Positions 23,501 through 33,616 of a DNA stretch of 64,000 bases are shown here, in pieces (positions within the stretch are counted from its first letter, which is position 1; every line of letters begins with the position of its first letter). The DNA comes from Chimonanthus salicifolius (Eukaryota; Streptophyta; Magnoliopsida; Laurales; Calycanthaceae). Made by a program: the position numbers and the translations under genes. The notes beneath the pieces are model-generated. The model saw only the letters and a program-made list of their open reading frames with translations. It ran no database searches and was not told the DNA's origin. The stretch is from NCBI GenBank assembly GCA_013350335.1, contig CM023539.1, forward strand, positions 14,818,302 through 14,882,301. Reading direction: 5' to 3'.

Positions 23501-23662
23501 TCAGACTTACCCATGATCCATTAGGTCTTAATTGGATAACTGACCCAACTCCTTACTCATCTAAGATCCATTTCAACTATTTAAATCTCAAATTCCATTA
23601 ATTCACAATTTAAATGAACTATTCCAACATATAATTATGAAATGAAAATCCAGGGTGTGACA
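20548..23662 (-). mobile_element. Solo LTR of the chromovirus family, minus strand, TSD TTRCC
   Basis: Read on the minus strand it runs TGTCACACCCTGG (from 23,662) to GGGGCGTTATA (20,548). It is 3,115 bp, matching the 3,113 bp of the LTR at 1643-7071. The flanks TTACC (20,543-20,547) and TTGCC (23,663-23,667) are an imperfect 5-bp TSD. The other arm of the host inverted repeat shows the unoccupied site with TTTACCCTCCCATC. There is no internal region, so this is a recombination product. The complement of TACTGGGCGTGTTGACTAAC lies near 20,956-20,980, and (TA)n at 20,590-20,606. A palindrome cluster occupies 21,900-22,430. Confidence 0.92.
21900..22432. repeat. Cluster of TTCAGTCGACTGAA palindromes
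   Basis: The perfect 14-bp palindrome TTCAGTCGACTGAA (for example at 21,902-21,915, about 22,170 and about 22,386) and its variants TTCAGTCGGCTGAA, TTCAGACGACTGAA and TTCAGTTGACTGAA occur roughly 20 times. They often come in pairs about 22 bp apart, with 40-70 bp between pairs. The hairpins of the sister LTR at 1643-7071 are of different sequence. Confidence 0.85.
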
Positions 23663-24103
23663 TTGCCCTCCCATCTTCGAGCAACACCCCACCTTGAGTG
23701 GAACCATCAGCAATCCAACCTGCAGTTACAGCGATCTAACAATCTCTGTTTCCACCATCAGACCTCACCCGCGTACCTTGCTGCATCGCCATCATCGTAC
23801 AACCGTCGTCGCCATACTGATTGCCGTCTAGTAGTACCCAGTTTGTCGTGACCACTGCCAGTTCTACTGTTCCCGGAGCTGCCACGCGCCCTATCTTCCA
23901 GAACCGTCCACTATTAAAGGCAACCATCTGCGTCCATCTGCAACCCCCACACTAGCAACCAACCACCTTTTTTTATGCCTCTCTCTTTCTCCATTCCATC
24001 TCCCTCTCATCCATTCACCGCTGCTAGTCGTGCTCTCCACTGCTACCGTCTCTCTCCCTTTTCCTAGTTTCTTATGTCACCCTCGCCCTTTCCCCAATCA
24101 GTC

Positions 24104-24689
24104 CCACGTTTCTCTGTTCTACGTGTCTCTCATCTTTGTTATCCTTTATTCCACCAACTTTGACCGAGTATTTGATCCGAGCCTTAGGTCCACCTCATCC
24201 ACTACAGGTTATTTTGGATTCACGGGTTCCGAGACCAGACCTGTGTAACTTCAATCTGCATGTGCCTTGATAACATCACAGAGAACATTTGTGTGAATTT
24301 GGACATCTGATTGTCACTTTGAGAGCTGTTCTTGTGATGGGCTGGGAGATTGAAGCCAGATTCCTGTTAAATTTAGTTCTGTGATTCCCTGAATGTCTCA
24401 TACTGAGCTTAATTGAAAATAACCAAAGATAACTTATGGATTGACTTTATTCTTCAGATGTCGGAGGGTATTGAACATGAGGCTATTTCTAGATGAAAAG
24501 AGTGGAATGGGATCAAAATATATGTATGTTATGTTTCATTTGGTGTTCTATATATGATTGGTTAACTCTCCTTTCTAGATAATTTTTTTATGATTTCCCA
24601 ATTTGCAGGTTATGCAGAAGAATTTTGGTGCTCTTGGGTGTGATAATTGCTAAACCATTTTTCTTTTATTTTGATGTCCCCAATCACAG
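24104..24689 (+). other. Centre of the Mutator-like element, possible captured gene fragment
   Basis: This is 586 bp of single-copy-looking sequence between the arms. TTTATTCTTCAG|ATG (junction at 24,457/24,458) and CCCAATTTGCAG|GTT (24,608/24,609) look like plant splice acceptors. Downstream frames are short, and no protein family is recognised. Confidence 0.4.
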
Positions 24690-25069
24690 ACTGATTGGGG
24701 AAAGGGCGAGGATGAGATAAGAAACTTGGATAGGGGAGAGAGAAAGTAATAGTGGAGAGCACGACTAGTAGTGAGTGGTAAATGAACAAAAGAGAGATGG
24801 AATGGAGAAAGAGAAAGGCAGACGAAAAGGGTGGTTGGCTGGGGGTGTGGGGGTTGCAGATGGACGCAAGATGGCTGCCTTCAGTAGTGGACGATTGTGG
24901 AAGACAGGGTGCACGACAAGCTCCGGGCGCTAAACAACAGGAAGGGTAGTGGTCACGGCAAGTTGGACGCTTCTGGACGACAACCAGCGTGGCTGATGAG
25001 GGTGAGGCGATGTCGGTGAGGTCTAACGGTGGACACAAATGGTTCCACTCTAGGCTGGGTTCTTTTTAG

Positions 25070-25520
25070 CAGTGTTATCAGAACCGGACCGAACCGCGGC
25101 AGAACCGGCGTGGTCCGTGGTTCGGTCCGACGAAAAAACCGGTCGGCGGTCAAAACCGCGGTTTTATGAGGTTTTGACACCAAAACCGTGAACAGTGAAC
25201 CGCGGTTCAGGGTTTTTGAATTTTTTTATTTTTTTTTTAATTTTCTCCTTAAAAAAATGTGTATATTTGAAATATAAAAATTTATTACTATTTCTATCCC
25301 ATATATTTCACCGTTTTGGTATATTACTCAGAGTTTGAATGTTATTTTTAATATTTATATTAATATTATTGGTAAAATATGTCTTACTTAATATTATATA
25401 TAATATTTACATTATTTTAATACTTTACCGGCTTTTACTGGCTTTGACCGTGGTCGAACCTGGTTGAACCCTGACCTCCTCGAAGACGGTTCGGTACACG
25501 GTCCGGTTCTGATAACATTG
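25070..25520. mobile_element. hAT-type MITE, 451 bp, TSD CTTTTTAG
   Basis: The terminal inverted repeats CAGTGTTATCAGAACCGG at the left and CCGGTTCTGATAACATTG at the right differ at one position over the first 18. They are flanked by a perfect 8-bp duplication CTTTTTAG (25,062-25,069 and 25,521-25,528), the hAT signature. GC-rich ends (GAACCGCGG motifs) surround an AT-rich centre. It has no coding capacity. It is inserted in the right arm of the Mutator-like element, so it is younger than that element. Confidence 0.92.
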
Positions 25521-25612
25521 CTTTTTAGAGATGGGAGGGTAAAGTTGGCATACAGGAAAATGATGTACAGTGACTAAAAATTATGGTGTACAAATCAATA
25601 CCCAATTTAAAA

Positions 25613-26333
25613 AGTAGAAAACCCAACTCAACTTGATTTTTCATTGAATCGAGTCAACTCAATTAAAGAATATTATTTTATAATATTGATTACATGTCCT
25701 ATGTATGTTAAAAACTATGAAAATATGAAGAAATCTAAACAACAGGAGAAAATACTTGTTATAGAAAAAAGGAAGGAAAAAGAGAGATAATTCTCATTTC
25801 TTATTTACAATATGAGATAATACATCAATATATAGAGTAAAGAGATCCAACCAATATGACGAAAAAGAAAAGAGAATATGTTACAATCTATGACAGCTAT
25901 ACGTCAACAATAAGAAAACTCATGTAAAAGATGAAACACACTTATATCTACATCTACAGCAGTAAAAGATAAAACACACTTATATCTACATCTAAAGCGT
26001 AAAAGATGAAACACACTTATATCTACATCTACAACACTATTCACATTTGATATATATAAAATGATTATCACGTATAAATTCACAAGCCCGTTCATATAAA
26101 TCAAATAAAGAAGGATTCACATATAATTTTGACATAGTTATGAGAGTAATTATATGATTAATTTTTTTTTTTAAATATTCATATAATTGAAATGGGAAGG
26201 CAAACTCATGTAGCCTAAAGAAATAACTACCACTCTTCAAAGTTGGCTAAATAACCTCCAAATTAGCCATTTTTCATACTTCTCTAAGTCACCAAAGCAT
26301 TTGCCAAATGGACGCCCATCCTAACACTATCTT
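25613..26333. other. AT-rich intergenic stretch with a small minisatellite
   Basis: No gene is seen. It holds the three-unit minisatellite listed next and a run of T at about 26,161-26,173. Confidence 0.4.
25925..26036. repeat. Three-unit minisatellite, 37-38 bp
   Basis: Units start TAAAAGATGAAACACAC at 25,925, 25,963 and 26,000 and end CTACATCTACA-. Differences between units are few. Confidence 0.9.
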
Positions 26334-27955
26334 TTAGGAAACACGGGATGGAGTGAAATTCCCATTTTATGAAGGACCTGGAGTTTTAACTCCCTGATTA
26401 TCATGTAATCATTTCCAAAATGAATGAAATGATCTTGATTTGAGAATGAAAATGAATGAGAATTAAATTATGTATTTAATGAATAAAATAAGAAAGACCT
26501 GAAATTTCCAGGTCGATCCCACCGACATCACCAATGTGTCGGTGAACCCCTAGTCGATACATCGACAGCACCGACGAATCGATACCATTTATTAGAGAAT
26601 AGAGAAAAAGTACAGAGCCCTGGAGCCAGAAGCCTTATCATTCTTAGTAGACATGTCGAGGACATCGATGCGTCGACACAATAGATATGTCGACGGTATC
26701 GACCTGCTGACGGTATCCGAAGAATAGAACCTATGCCAGTCGTATTCGACACATTGGGATTTCCAATGTGTAGGCAGGCCAACACTCGATGCATCGACAA
26801 CTTCGATGTATCGAGCGTCTTCAACATCTTAAGTTCGATTCGCACAACTATCCTCTCCTTGTCCCTTTCATGCATTTAATGCATGCTCACCCCCCACACG
26901 CCACCTCCCATTCATTTTTAGGTCTAGGGCAACCGAAGGAGGAGAGAAAGAGAGAGAAAAGAAAGAGGAAAATGAGAGAAGAGAAGAGAGATAGAAAGAG
27001 GGAAAAGAGAGAAGAGATAAAGAAAGAAGGTAAGAGAAAGAAGAAGAAATTATCCCCTCCTCTCACTCACATTTTACTCTTCATTTGGTGTTGAGTCTTC
27101 TCCCCTCTTCACCATCTTCATTTACCACAAGGAAAGAAAAGCACAAGAACGGAGAGACAAAGGAAGGAAAGCAAGAGGAAGAAGAAGAACTCCAAAATTT
27201 GAATCTCTCAAGGTATGTGGATCTCACTATGATTTAGAGCCAATAAAATACACTAGGATGCTTAGAGGTAGCTTGGGATACAAATTTGGAGGAACATGAA
27301 TCAAAATGGGTGACATGCAAGAGGAACCGATGGTTTTCAGATCCCCCAGGACGATGTGTCGATAGTGTCGACATGTCAGTCTGGGAGTAAAAGGATAAAT
27401 GTAAATGGAAATAAAAAGTAATTGCGAATGGTAAATGAACTGGATTTCGTTCGACATGTCAATAAGTCCCTAGTCAACTTGTCGACCAGATGGATGTATC
27501 GACCTGAGAATGAAGGAAAAGAATGTAAAGACCCGACCGGACCAAAACCAGGTAAGACATGTTGACAGTACCAACATGTCGACTATGTACACATTTGACC
27601 TATCTACAAACACAAGTGTATTGACCTGAGAGCAAATGAAAAACACAGACAGAACCTTGGTCAACACATCCAGATGATAGATGTGTCAACTATGTCCAAG
27701 GGCAACATGTCGACAGTGTCAATATGTCGACCTGATACATTGATAGTTTTATAAGGTTAACATACGTAGTACAAAACATACGTGTGGAGTCATTTAGACT
27801 CTAATGACCTTCTCCAAGCGACCCTTAAAGCTTAATTAAGACTTCATAAATTGAATTAGAGGGTTTTTACACTATAATGATGTTAGAATTATATGTTGAT
27901 ACATGTGAACGAACGAAGAGGCGAGAGTAACTCCGAGATTGTCCGATTGTAGTGA
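26334..27955 (+). mobile_element. LTR-like region with a TCGATGCATCGA motif cluster and purine-rich leader
   Basis: This looks like part of a long LTR but has no defined ends. Motifs TCGATRCATCGA, TCGACATGTCGA and ATGTCGAC recur irregularly from about 26,540 to 27,730; the copy at 26,786-26,797 is a perfect 12-bp palindrome. A purine-rich tract (26,934-27,049) is followed by CTCTCAAG|GTATGTGG near 27,207, a plausible splice donor. The arrangement (motifs, leader, donor) parallels the long gypsy LTRs elsewhere in the window. No coding sequence is recognised. Confidence 0.45.
26934..27049 (+). repeat. Purine-rich (GA)n-like tract
   Basis: About 115 bases are nearly all A or G on the plus strand, with only a few T. 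The long frame with RKRE repeats across it is a composition artefact. Confidence 0.85.
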
Positions 27956-30570
27956 CCTGACCCGGAGTACCTGGTCAGCAGAAGTGGGTAGAATTAGTTA
28001 GAAAATGACATTGTTTGTATTAGTATATTATTTTATTTTATTAAACTTATTTGAGAAAAACACACCTTCTTCTCAATTAGAAGCTTACAAATTTATCCTC
28101 CTCGAATTGAAATTAAGTGAATGGAAAATTTAAATTAGCAAGTTAGATTTAATTCACAAGGTTGGAATTTCAATTAGAATTAGTCAATTACAAATTTGTA
28201 AATTTACTATCAATAATTTTAGGTGAACTCATGGGACCCACATTCTTTGGTTGGATTTATCATAGAAATTAGTTCTCATTGGGATTTATTTAGTAAGATA
28301 TATATTCTTTATATATATATACATAAATCTATATTTACTACAAAAAATAAATTACCTCAAACCATTTGGGCCCTTTGGGACCCACACCCCTTTCATTTCC
28401 TTTCAATTTCCCTAACCCACGATGGAAACCCAATCCCTACCACCGCATTTAGCAAGTTTTCCCTGAATTCGACTTCTTCTCCTCCTTCCCTTCTCCAAAA
28501 TGGAAACGAATTCCTAATGCGATGGAAACTACACCAAATCTTAAAGGTAATCCAATCTTGCCTTCCGTATTCGAATTGGATGACCCTATCAACTATATAC
28601 ACCCCGACGGAAGAGGGAAAATCCCTATTGCTCTCGTGTCACCGCATCTCCTCCTCCCTCTCTCCATCGGCATCTCTCTCGCTTCTCTCTCTTCTCTTCC
28701 ACTTCCATACGGTGATTCCAGTGGAACCCAAGCAACGTCGACCAACAAAAGCAGGTCCAAAACAACACTGTCAGCCCAGCCAATCTTCCCAATGGTGGAC
28801 AACCCCTTTTTTCTTACAGCCAACGTTGTGTTACAGGTATTTTTATGGTTCTAATTTCTGATCCTTCAATGTTTTTACTGAGTTTAAATCTGAATGGAAA
28901 TATCCTACAGTTCCTTTAAGATATTATGACCTATATTTTGGGGATGACCTTCATGAGGTTGAGCTCTGAGCCACATAGATAAGTAAATCCTATTGCCCAT
29001 GTTGATTTTCATGACTACTACATCAATTTGGTTTCCATCTTGTGAGTTGGGTCTGGGTAGTGTGCTTTGTGTGAGGCATTAGGCATGCCACTGTCGTCCT
29101 TTATGATGCTAGTGACCCTTCATCCACAACCGTTCCAAGTGAGTTTCAGTATTTCATTATTTGTTTATTATATTGTATGACTAAGGTAATTAATGAATCT
29201 CATATTTTTAGATAATCTTATCACCTTATTGAAGTATATTATTGCATGTTTTTAAACTGGTAAATATCTATTCTTTCAAGGTGGCTACAACCGATTCTTA
29301 TATTTCAAAGAAACAAAATAAACTTCAAAGTATGTTGATTTGGCAAAGTTTTCATATTTATTTATTTCATTACTTCGAACTTATTATTCGTTCAACTAGT
29401 ATTTCCACCAATTCTTTTATTCGGTGACAGAGATCAGTTAAGTATGTATTTGATTTATTAAGATAGTACATGATTTGAATCTGTATAGATTTTCTTTGCC
29501 AGTCTTGTTTTACTCTACTTTATTACATTTTTACATAATGTAAGATTTTGGAAATGCTAGTAAATACCTAGTCAAGGTATTTCTACAAAGTCCCTCATTA
29601 TGTTGCAACGACATCTTTCTTATTACAGTTTTCATTTTGAGTTCCACTTTAATTGAGTAAGACAATATATGTTTCTTTTACTATTTTGCAAAATTATCTC
29701 ATGCATCTGAGTACTAGTTTTGGGAAAACTCATATTTATGGTTTCAATCATTTAACTGTTTGTATTACTTAATTCATGGGCAAGGTTTTCGTTGTCTTGT
29801 TAGCACCAAGTTGGTCTAGGCATGGTTCGGCCATACAATGTATGAACTCCACCTTCACCCTTAACCTTTGACTTTAGGATAGTCGTGGATCAAAGTTCGG
29901 GCTGCAACATACCTCATATGTATTTAATGTAAATTGAGAAAGAGACCTAATAATCACCATATTAATGATGTTTGGAAAACTCGAAATAATCTATTTGTAG
30001 CACTTAAAGTGGAATTTGATTTGTCGTCATTATGCAACCTATCTACTGCTTTGATGCTAGGAGACGGCGAAAATCTCAAGTTTGAGGTAGGGAGTACTTT
30101 GTTCTTTCATAATTTGTTTATTTGGGTTCTATCGGTATTTTTATATCTTGATTTTATTTATGTTTTGCTTTTATTTTAAAGGCATATTTTTGTGTGTTAT
30201 TATTGCTATGATGGGATGATGATTTATTTTCCTATGTCAAATACGACAATTAGGAAACACTCTCATTTCATATATGCATGATTAAGTTCATTCAAATGAC
30301 TACCATCATATTACATCAATAAGTTTGTTCATATATTTATATCACTTTCTAAATTTGGGTGGAAATTCAAGGTTTCCATCTCTAACTTTATTCTCGTGTA
30401 TATGTCATACCATGACTAACACCTTTATTTTCAAAGTGTAGAGGTTATTCGAATTTCAATTTCAGGGATTACTCCTCACTTTGCTTTTTCATCGCTCTGA
30501 CTAGATATCACATAGTATTTCTCATCAAAGATTGTTCTCAGATTAAATGCTTACAGTCTGGTTCTCATCA
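27956..30570 (+). other. LTR-like start followed by unassigned noncoding DNA
   Basis: TGTAGTGACCTGACCCGG at 27,956 matches the LTR start at 17,091 (TGTAGAGACCTGACTC), so an LTR of that family probably begins here. Its end is not visible. A 110-codon open frame (28,522-28,854, starting METTPNLKGN) has Ser/Pro-rich low-complexity sequence and no recognised domain. A second frame near 29,934-30,179 is also unassigned and lacks a proper ATG context. GTTCGGCCATAC near 29,826 recalls the hairpin motif of the first LTR. I see no supported gene. Confidence 0.35.
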
Positions 30571-30707
30571 AAGTAAATTAAACCGGCCCCCGTGCAGCAG
30601 ACTCTGAAAAGTCGGTCAGTTAGAATTCTTATTTGTCAGTGAGACATGATACCATATTAATCGTACTTTACGAGACTCAACACTTCCGGTTTCGCTCTGA
30701 TACCAAC
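30571..30707 (-). promoter_or_regulatory. Primer-binding site and short internal remnant of a minus-strand gypsy element
   Basis: On the minus strand TTGGTATCAGAGCG (complement of about 30,693-30,706) directly follows the LTR end GCGCTACA, as in elements primed by initiator tRNA-Met. About 120 bp of 5' leader remains before homology is lost. Confidence 0.85.
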
Positions 30708-32297
30708 TGTAGCGCCCCTCCTTCTCCACCTATTTATCAAAATAATTAATTGATAATAATTAATAACGGGACGAGAGGGGAGAGCACCATGACGCGAGTC
30801 AAGCCCGAATCCGAAGATTCGACCCTCAACTGGCCCAACTAGTGCTTGCACATGGAAAGGGTCCACGTATATTTGGCAACACACTAACTTACATTTGCGA
30901 ATTATAAAACATTTGATACAACTTAATGATAAATCCTCTCAATATAAAGCAAAGCTTAATAATAATCCCCGTAACATTTATTTCTCAAATAAAAGGTTTA
31001 ATTACATATCTCAAATTTCTCAAATAACCTCTCCATAATTGTTTAGTTCTCTACTAATATTAAAAGATAAATCTCCACGCAATTCTCCGTCTTGCGCTAT
31101 TATCTTCTATGCCTGATTGTTGCTTGGTCCAGCCTTATCACCTCTCTCCCTTCCTGTATTAGTTTCTAAAAGAATAGAGTATTGTGGGCTTAGCTAACGT
31201 CCAGTAGGATTTCCCATCGAAGTGGGTATCAACATGATATATATAAAATCAGGGGAAAAATATGTACAAGTTCTTCATATAATTCAATTGAAAATCATCC
31301 CCATCCCATATTTCAAAATCAGTTCATATCTCATACTTGTAAAGCATTAAGAAAAAATTCATAATTATTTCATAAATCAAATCAAAATCATAATACTTTC
31401 CATAACTCATCAAATCAATATGATGCAAATGCCATGGTACATGAATTGATGCAAACCCCCTCTCATACCCATGCATTTCTCTCTATCATACTCTCCATTC
31501 AACAGTTATATACATTGGCCACTATGTTCGTAGCTTTCATGGGGCACCAGCTACGAACTACTACCCAATACTAGCATTTTAACCGGAACTACCGGGGGAG
31601 TACTGCACACACATACTCCTGCGCAGGTTTCGAGACTTCTTCTGATCCTAGAGCTTTCTTCCCAATTAGATATGTCATATTTTCGTAACCCATGGACGCG
31701 GCCATACAAAATAGTTATGGTATTTCATATATTTAGGTTAAAGTTTAACATCTCCTAACATATGACTCAATTATTCCCATCCCACACAAAATGCATGCTT
31801 TCATGTCTATGCATCGATAAATCATCTAAATCATGCATTGAAATTAAATACTATCTCCACATACATAATAATCATGTGATACTTCAAGAAAGTAGGAAAA
31901 CCTACTTGATCCTAGTCGATCAGCGAATGAAGGTAATCCACAAACTAGCTCGGTGCTACCAGGTTTGTTTTCGGTCCTTCGTTCATTATCCATACATGTC
32001 ACACAAGAACACATGTTATCATTATTCTTAATTTAATTCAATGCCTTTAGACTCTCAATATCATGTTTTATCTCCTAGTTATTACACATGTAAAGGTCTT
32101 ATAAGAATCCATGGGTCTATATGTTGTCACTGGAATTCATAATAAAATCTTACAAATTTGGGGTCTTAACAATATTTCCCCACAAACCTTGTTTAAGAAA
32201 TCTTCACTGAGGTTTACCAACTACATCTAGTAATAAGTCTAAGTGCTCTTTATAAATAATTGAATTCACGTGTTTAGAAAATAAGAGTCTGGCTATT

Positions 32298-32565
32298 GTC
32301 ACTTCGGAAGGTCCCCAGGCCAGTTTTGGATCGTCCCAAGCTTCAGAACGTCCCCAGGCCATTTTCGGATCATCCCAAGCTTCAGAACGTCCCCAAGCCC
32401 AACTTCGGATAGTCCCAAGCTTCAGGACATCCTCAGACCATCTTCGGATCATCCCAAGCTTCGGAACGTCCCGAGGCAAGCTACGAATCGTCCCAAGCTT
32501 CAACACGTCCTCAGACCAGCTTCGGATCGTCCCAAGCTTAGGATCGTCCGAGCTTCTTTTTGGAC
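32298..32565. repeat. Cluster of CTTCGGATCGTCCCAAG units
   Basis: About ten alternating units of CTTCGGAACGTCC and GGATCGTCCCAAGCTT with small variations occur over 270 bp, more nearly tandem than in the other LTRs. Confidence 0.8.
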
Positions 32566-33089
32566 CTTTCGAGACCTATCTTCCTCAATTACACAGTTGC
32601 AGAAACTGTAGAAAATGCAATGCAGGCGGAGTTTCTTGAACTCGGGATTCACATAGGGGTAGGGTATTTGACCCATTCTTTAAATCTAACCTTTTAGATT
32701 TATTCCATACGTGATTACTCATGTCCTTAAGGATTAATATTCACAATTTAATATATGATTTCACGGATTTAAACCCGATTCTTGAATTGGGGAGAATACC
32801 TGACAATTTCCAAATCGGTCCTATTTTCCTTCCATTAATCCGAATTGGTCTAGGGTTGATTCTAAATCACCCTAGACTCTAATTTAAATCTAGATATTAA
32901 CTTTAAAAATTGAATCAACCTTAAATGGCGCTTTCCGTAATCCTCTTCATCTTTCCTTCTTCGTCTTTTCTTCTTCTCCTTTCCTTCATTTTCCTTCCTT
33001 TCCTCGCTTGAGAGCAGCAGTGAAAAAGATGATAGGTATGATGTTCTCAGTGGGATACTGACGTGTGAAGCAAAGGAGGGGAAAGGAAG

Positions 33090-33185
33090 TACCGTGCGCA
33101 TATAACAAAGGAAAGTATAAACTATCGTGCGCACGATGTGGAAGTGTTGTGCGCACGGCACAAGACATTGTGTGCACGGTGGAAG
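33090..33185. repeat. Cluster of GTGCGCAC palindromes
   Basis: ATCGTGCGCACGAT (33,124-33,137) is a perfect 14-bp palindrome. Relatives CGTGCGCATA, TGTGCGCACG and TGTGTGCACG lie within 90 bp. Confidence 0.75.
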
Positions 33186-33470
33186 TGGTGTGTGACTTAG
33201 TCAAATGCCATGGTGGGTTTTCCCATTTCCCTTTTTACCCTTAAGTCATTAGTATATGCCATTTGAGTCCCTGCTACGTGGCATGTCACGTCACCGAATC
33301 ATTTCAATTAAATCTTATACATTTAATTTCAATCGTGATACCCGACAATTAATTTATATATTACTTAATCTCCCACTTCTTTTCTCTAATTAATTGATTT
33401 ATTCATATTAATTTCAATTAATTAATACAATTCTAATTTTTAATAATCTTTAAAATTCTGAGGTGTCACA

Positions 33471-33616
33471 TGTCTTCTTGATGGGGGAGGTGTGAGGCCA
33501 AAAGAGCCAAAAGTCGTAGTGGGCGGATGGTGTGTGGGTGGGTGATGGATGAGCATAGGCTACCACACTGGCGAGCTACCTCATTGACAGATGAGGGGTG
33601 AGGTCGTCACTAATCC
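33471..33616 (+). other. LTR-like host fragment left of a solo LTR
   Basis: A G-rich noncoding stretch that, together with 36,826-37,704, formed the target of the solo LTR at 33,617. Confidence 0.35.

Larger units (their letters stand above)
20481..25603. mobile_element. Mutator-like element with ~0.5-kb inverted arms, 9-bp TSD, nested LTR and MITE
   Basis: A long inverted repeat is visible once two insertions are removed. The left arm is 20,481-20,547 plus about 23,668-24,103; the right arm is about 24,690-25,061 plus 25,529-25,603. Examples are GTATGCCAACTTTACC (20,532-20,547) against its complement near 25,540, and CTCGCCCTTTCCCCAATCAG (about 24,081) against the complement at about 24,690-24,710. 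The ends begin G and are flanked by a perfect 9-bp repeat AATTTAAAA (20,472-20,480 and 25,604-25,612), as in Mutator elements. The original element was about 1.54 kb with a 586-bp centre. No transposase is seen. The centre has two splice-acceptor-like junctions, so a captured gene fragment is possible. Confidence 0.8.
30708..33470 (-). mobile_element. 5' LTR of a minus-strand gypsy element, 2.76 kb
   Basis: Read on the minus strand it begins TGTGACACCTCAG (33,470) and ends GGAGGGGCGCTACA (30,708), next to a primer-binding site. The complement of CCTACTGGACGTTAGCTAAG at about 31,187-31,210 and the terminal GGCCAGTTGAGGGTCGAATC block (near 30,820-30,840) tie it to the other long LTRs here. Two motif clusters are present: TTCGGATCGTCCCAAGC-type at 32,300-32,560 and GTGCGCAC-type at about 33,090-33,180. 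The rest of the element is gone. The base after 33,470 belongs to another LTR-like sequence. Confidence 0.8.

Noticed and set aside
26789..27094. Lys/Arg/Glu-rich open frame
   Set aside because: It is a read-through of a purine-rich tract.
28223..28861. Open frames of 212 and 110 codons as a host gene
   Set aside because: Ser/Pro/Leu-rich, overlapping frames without a recognised domain or splice-supported continuation; kept only as an unassigned region.
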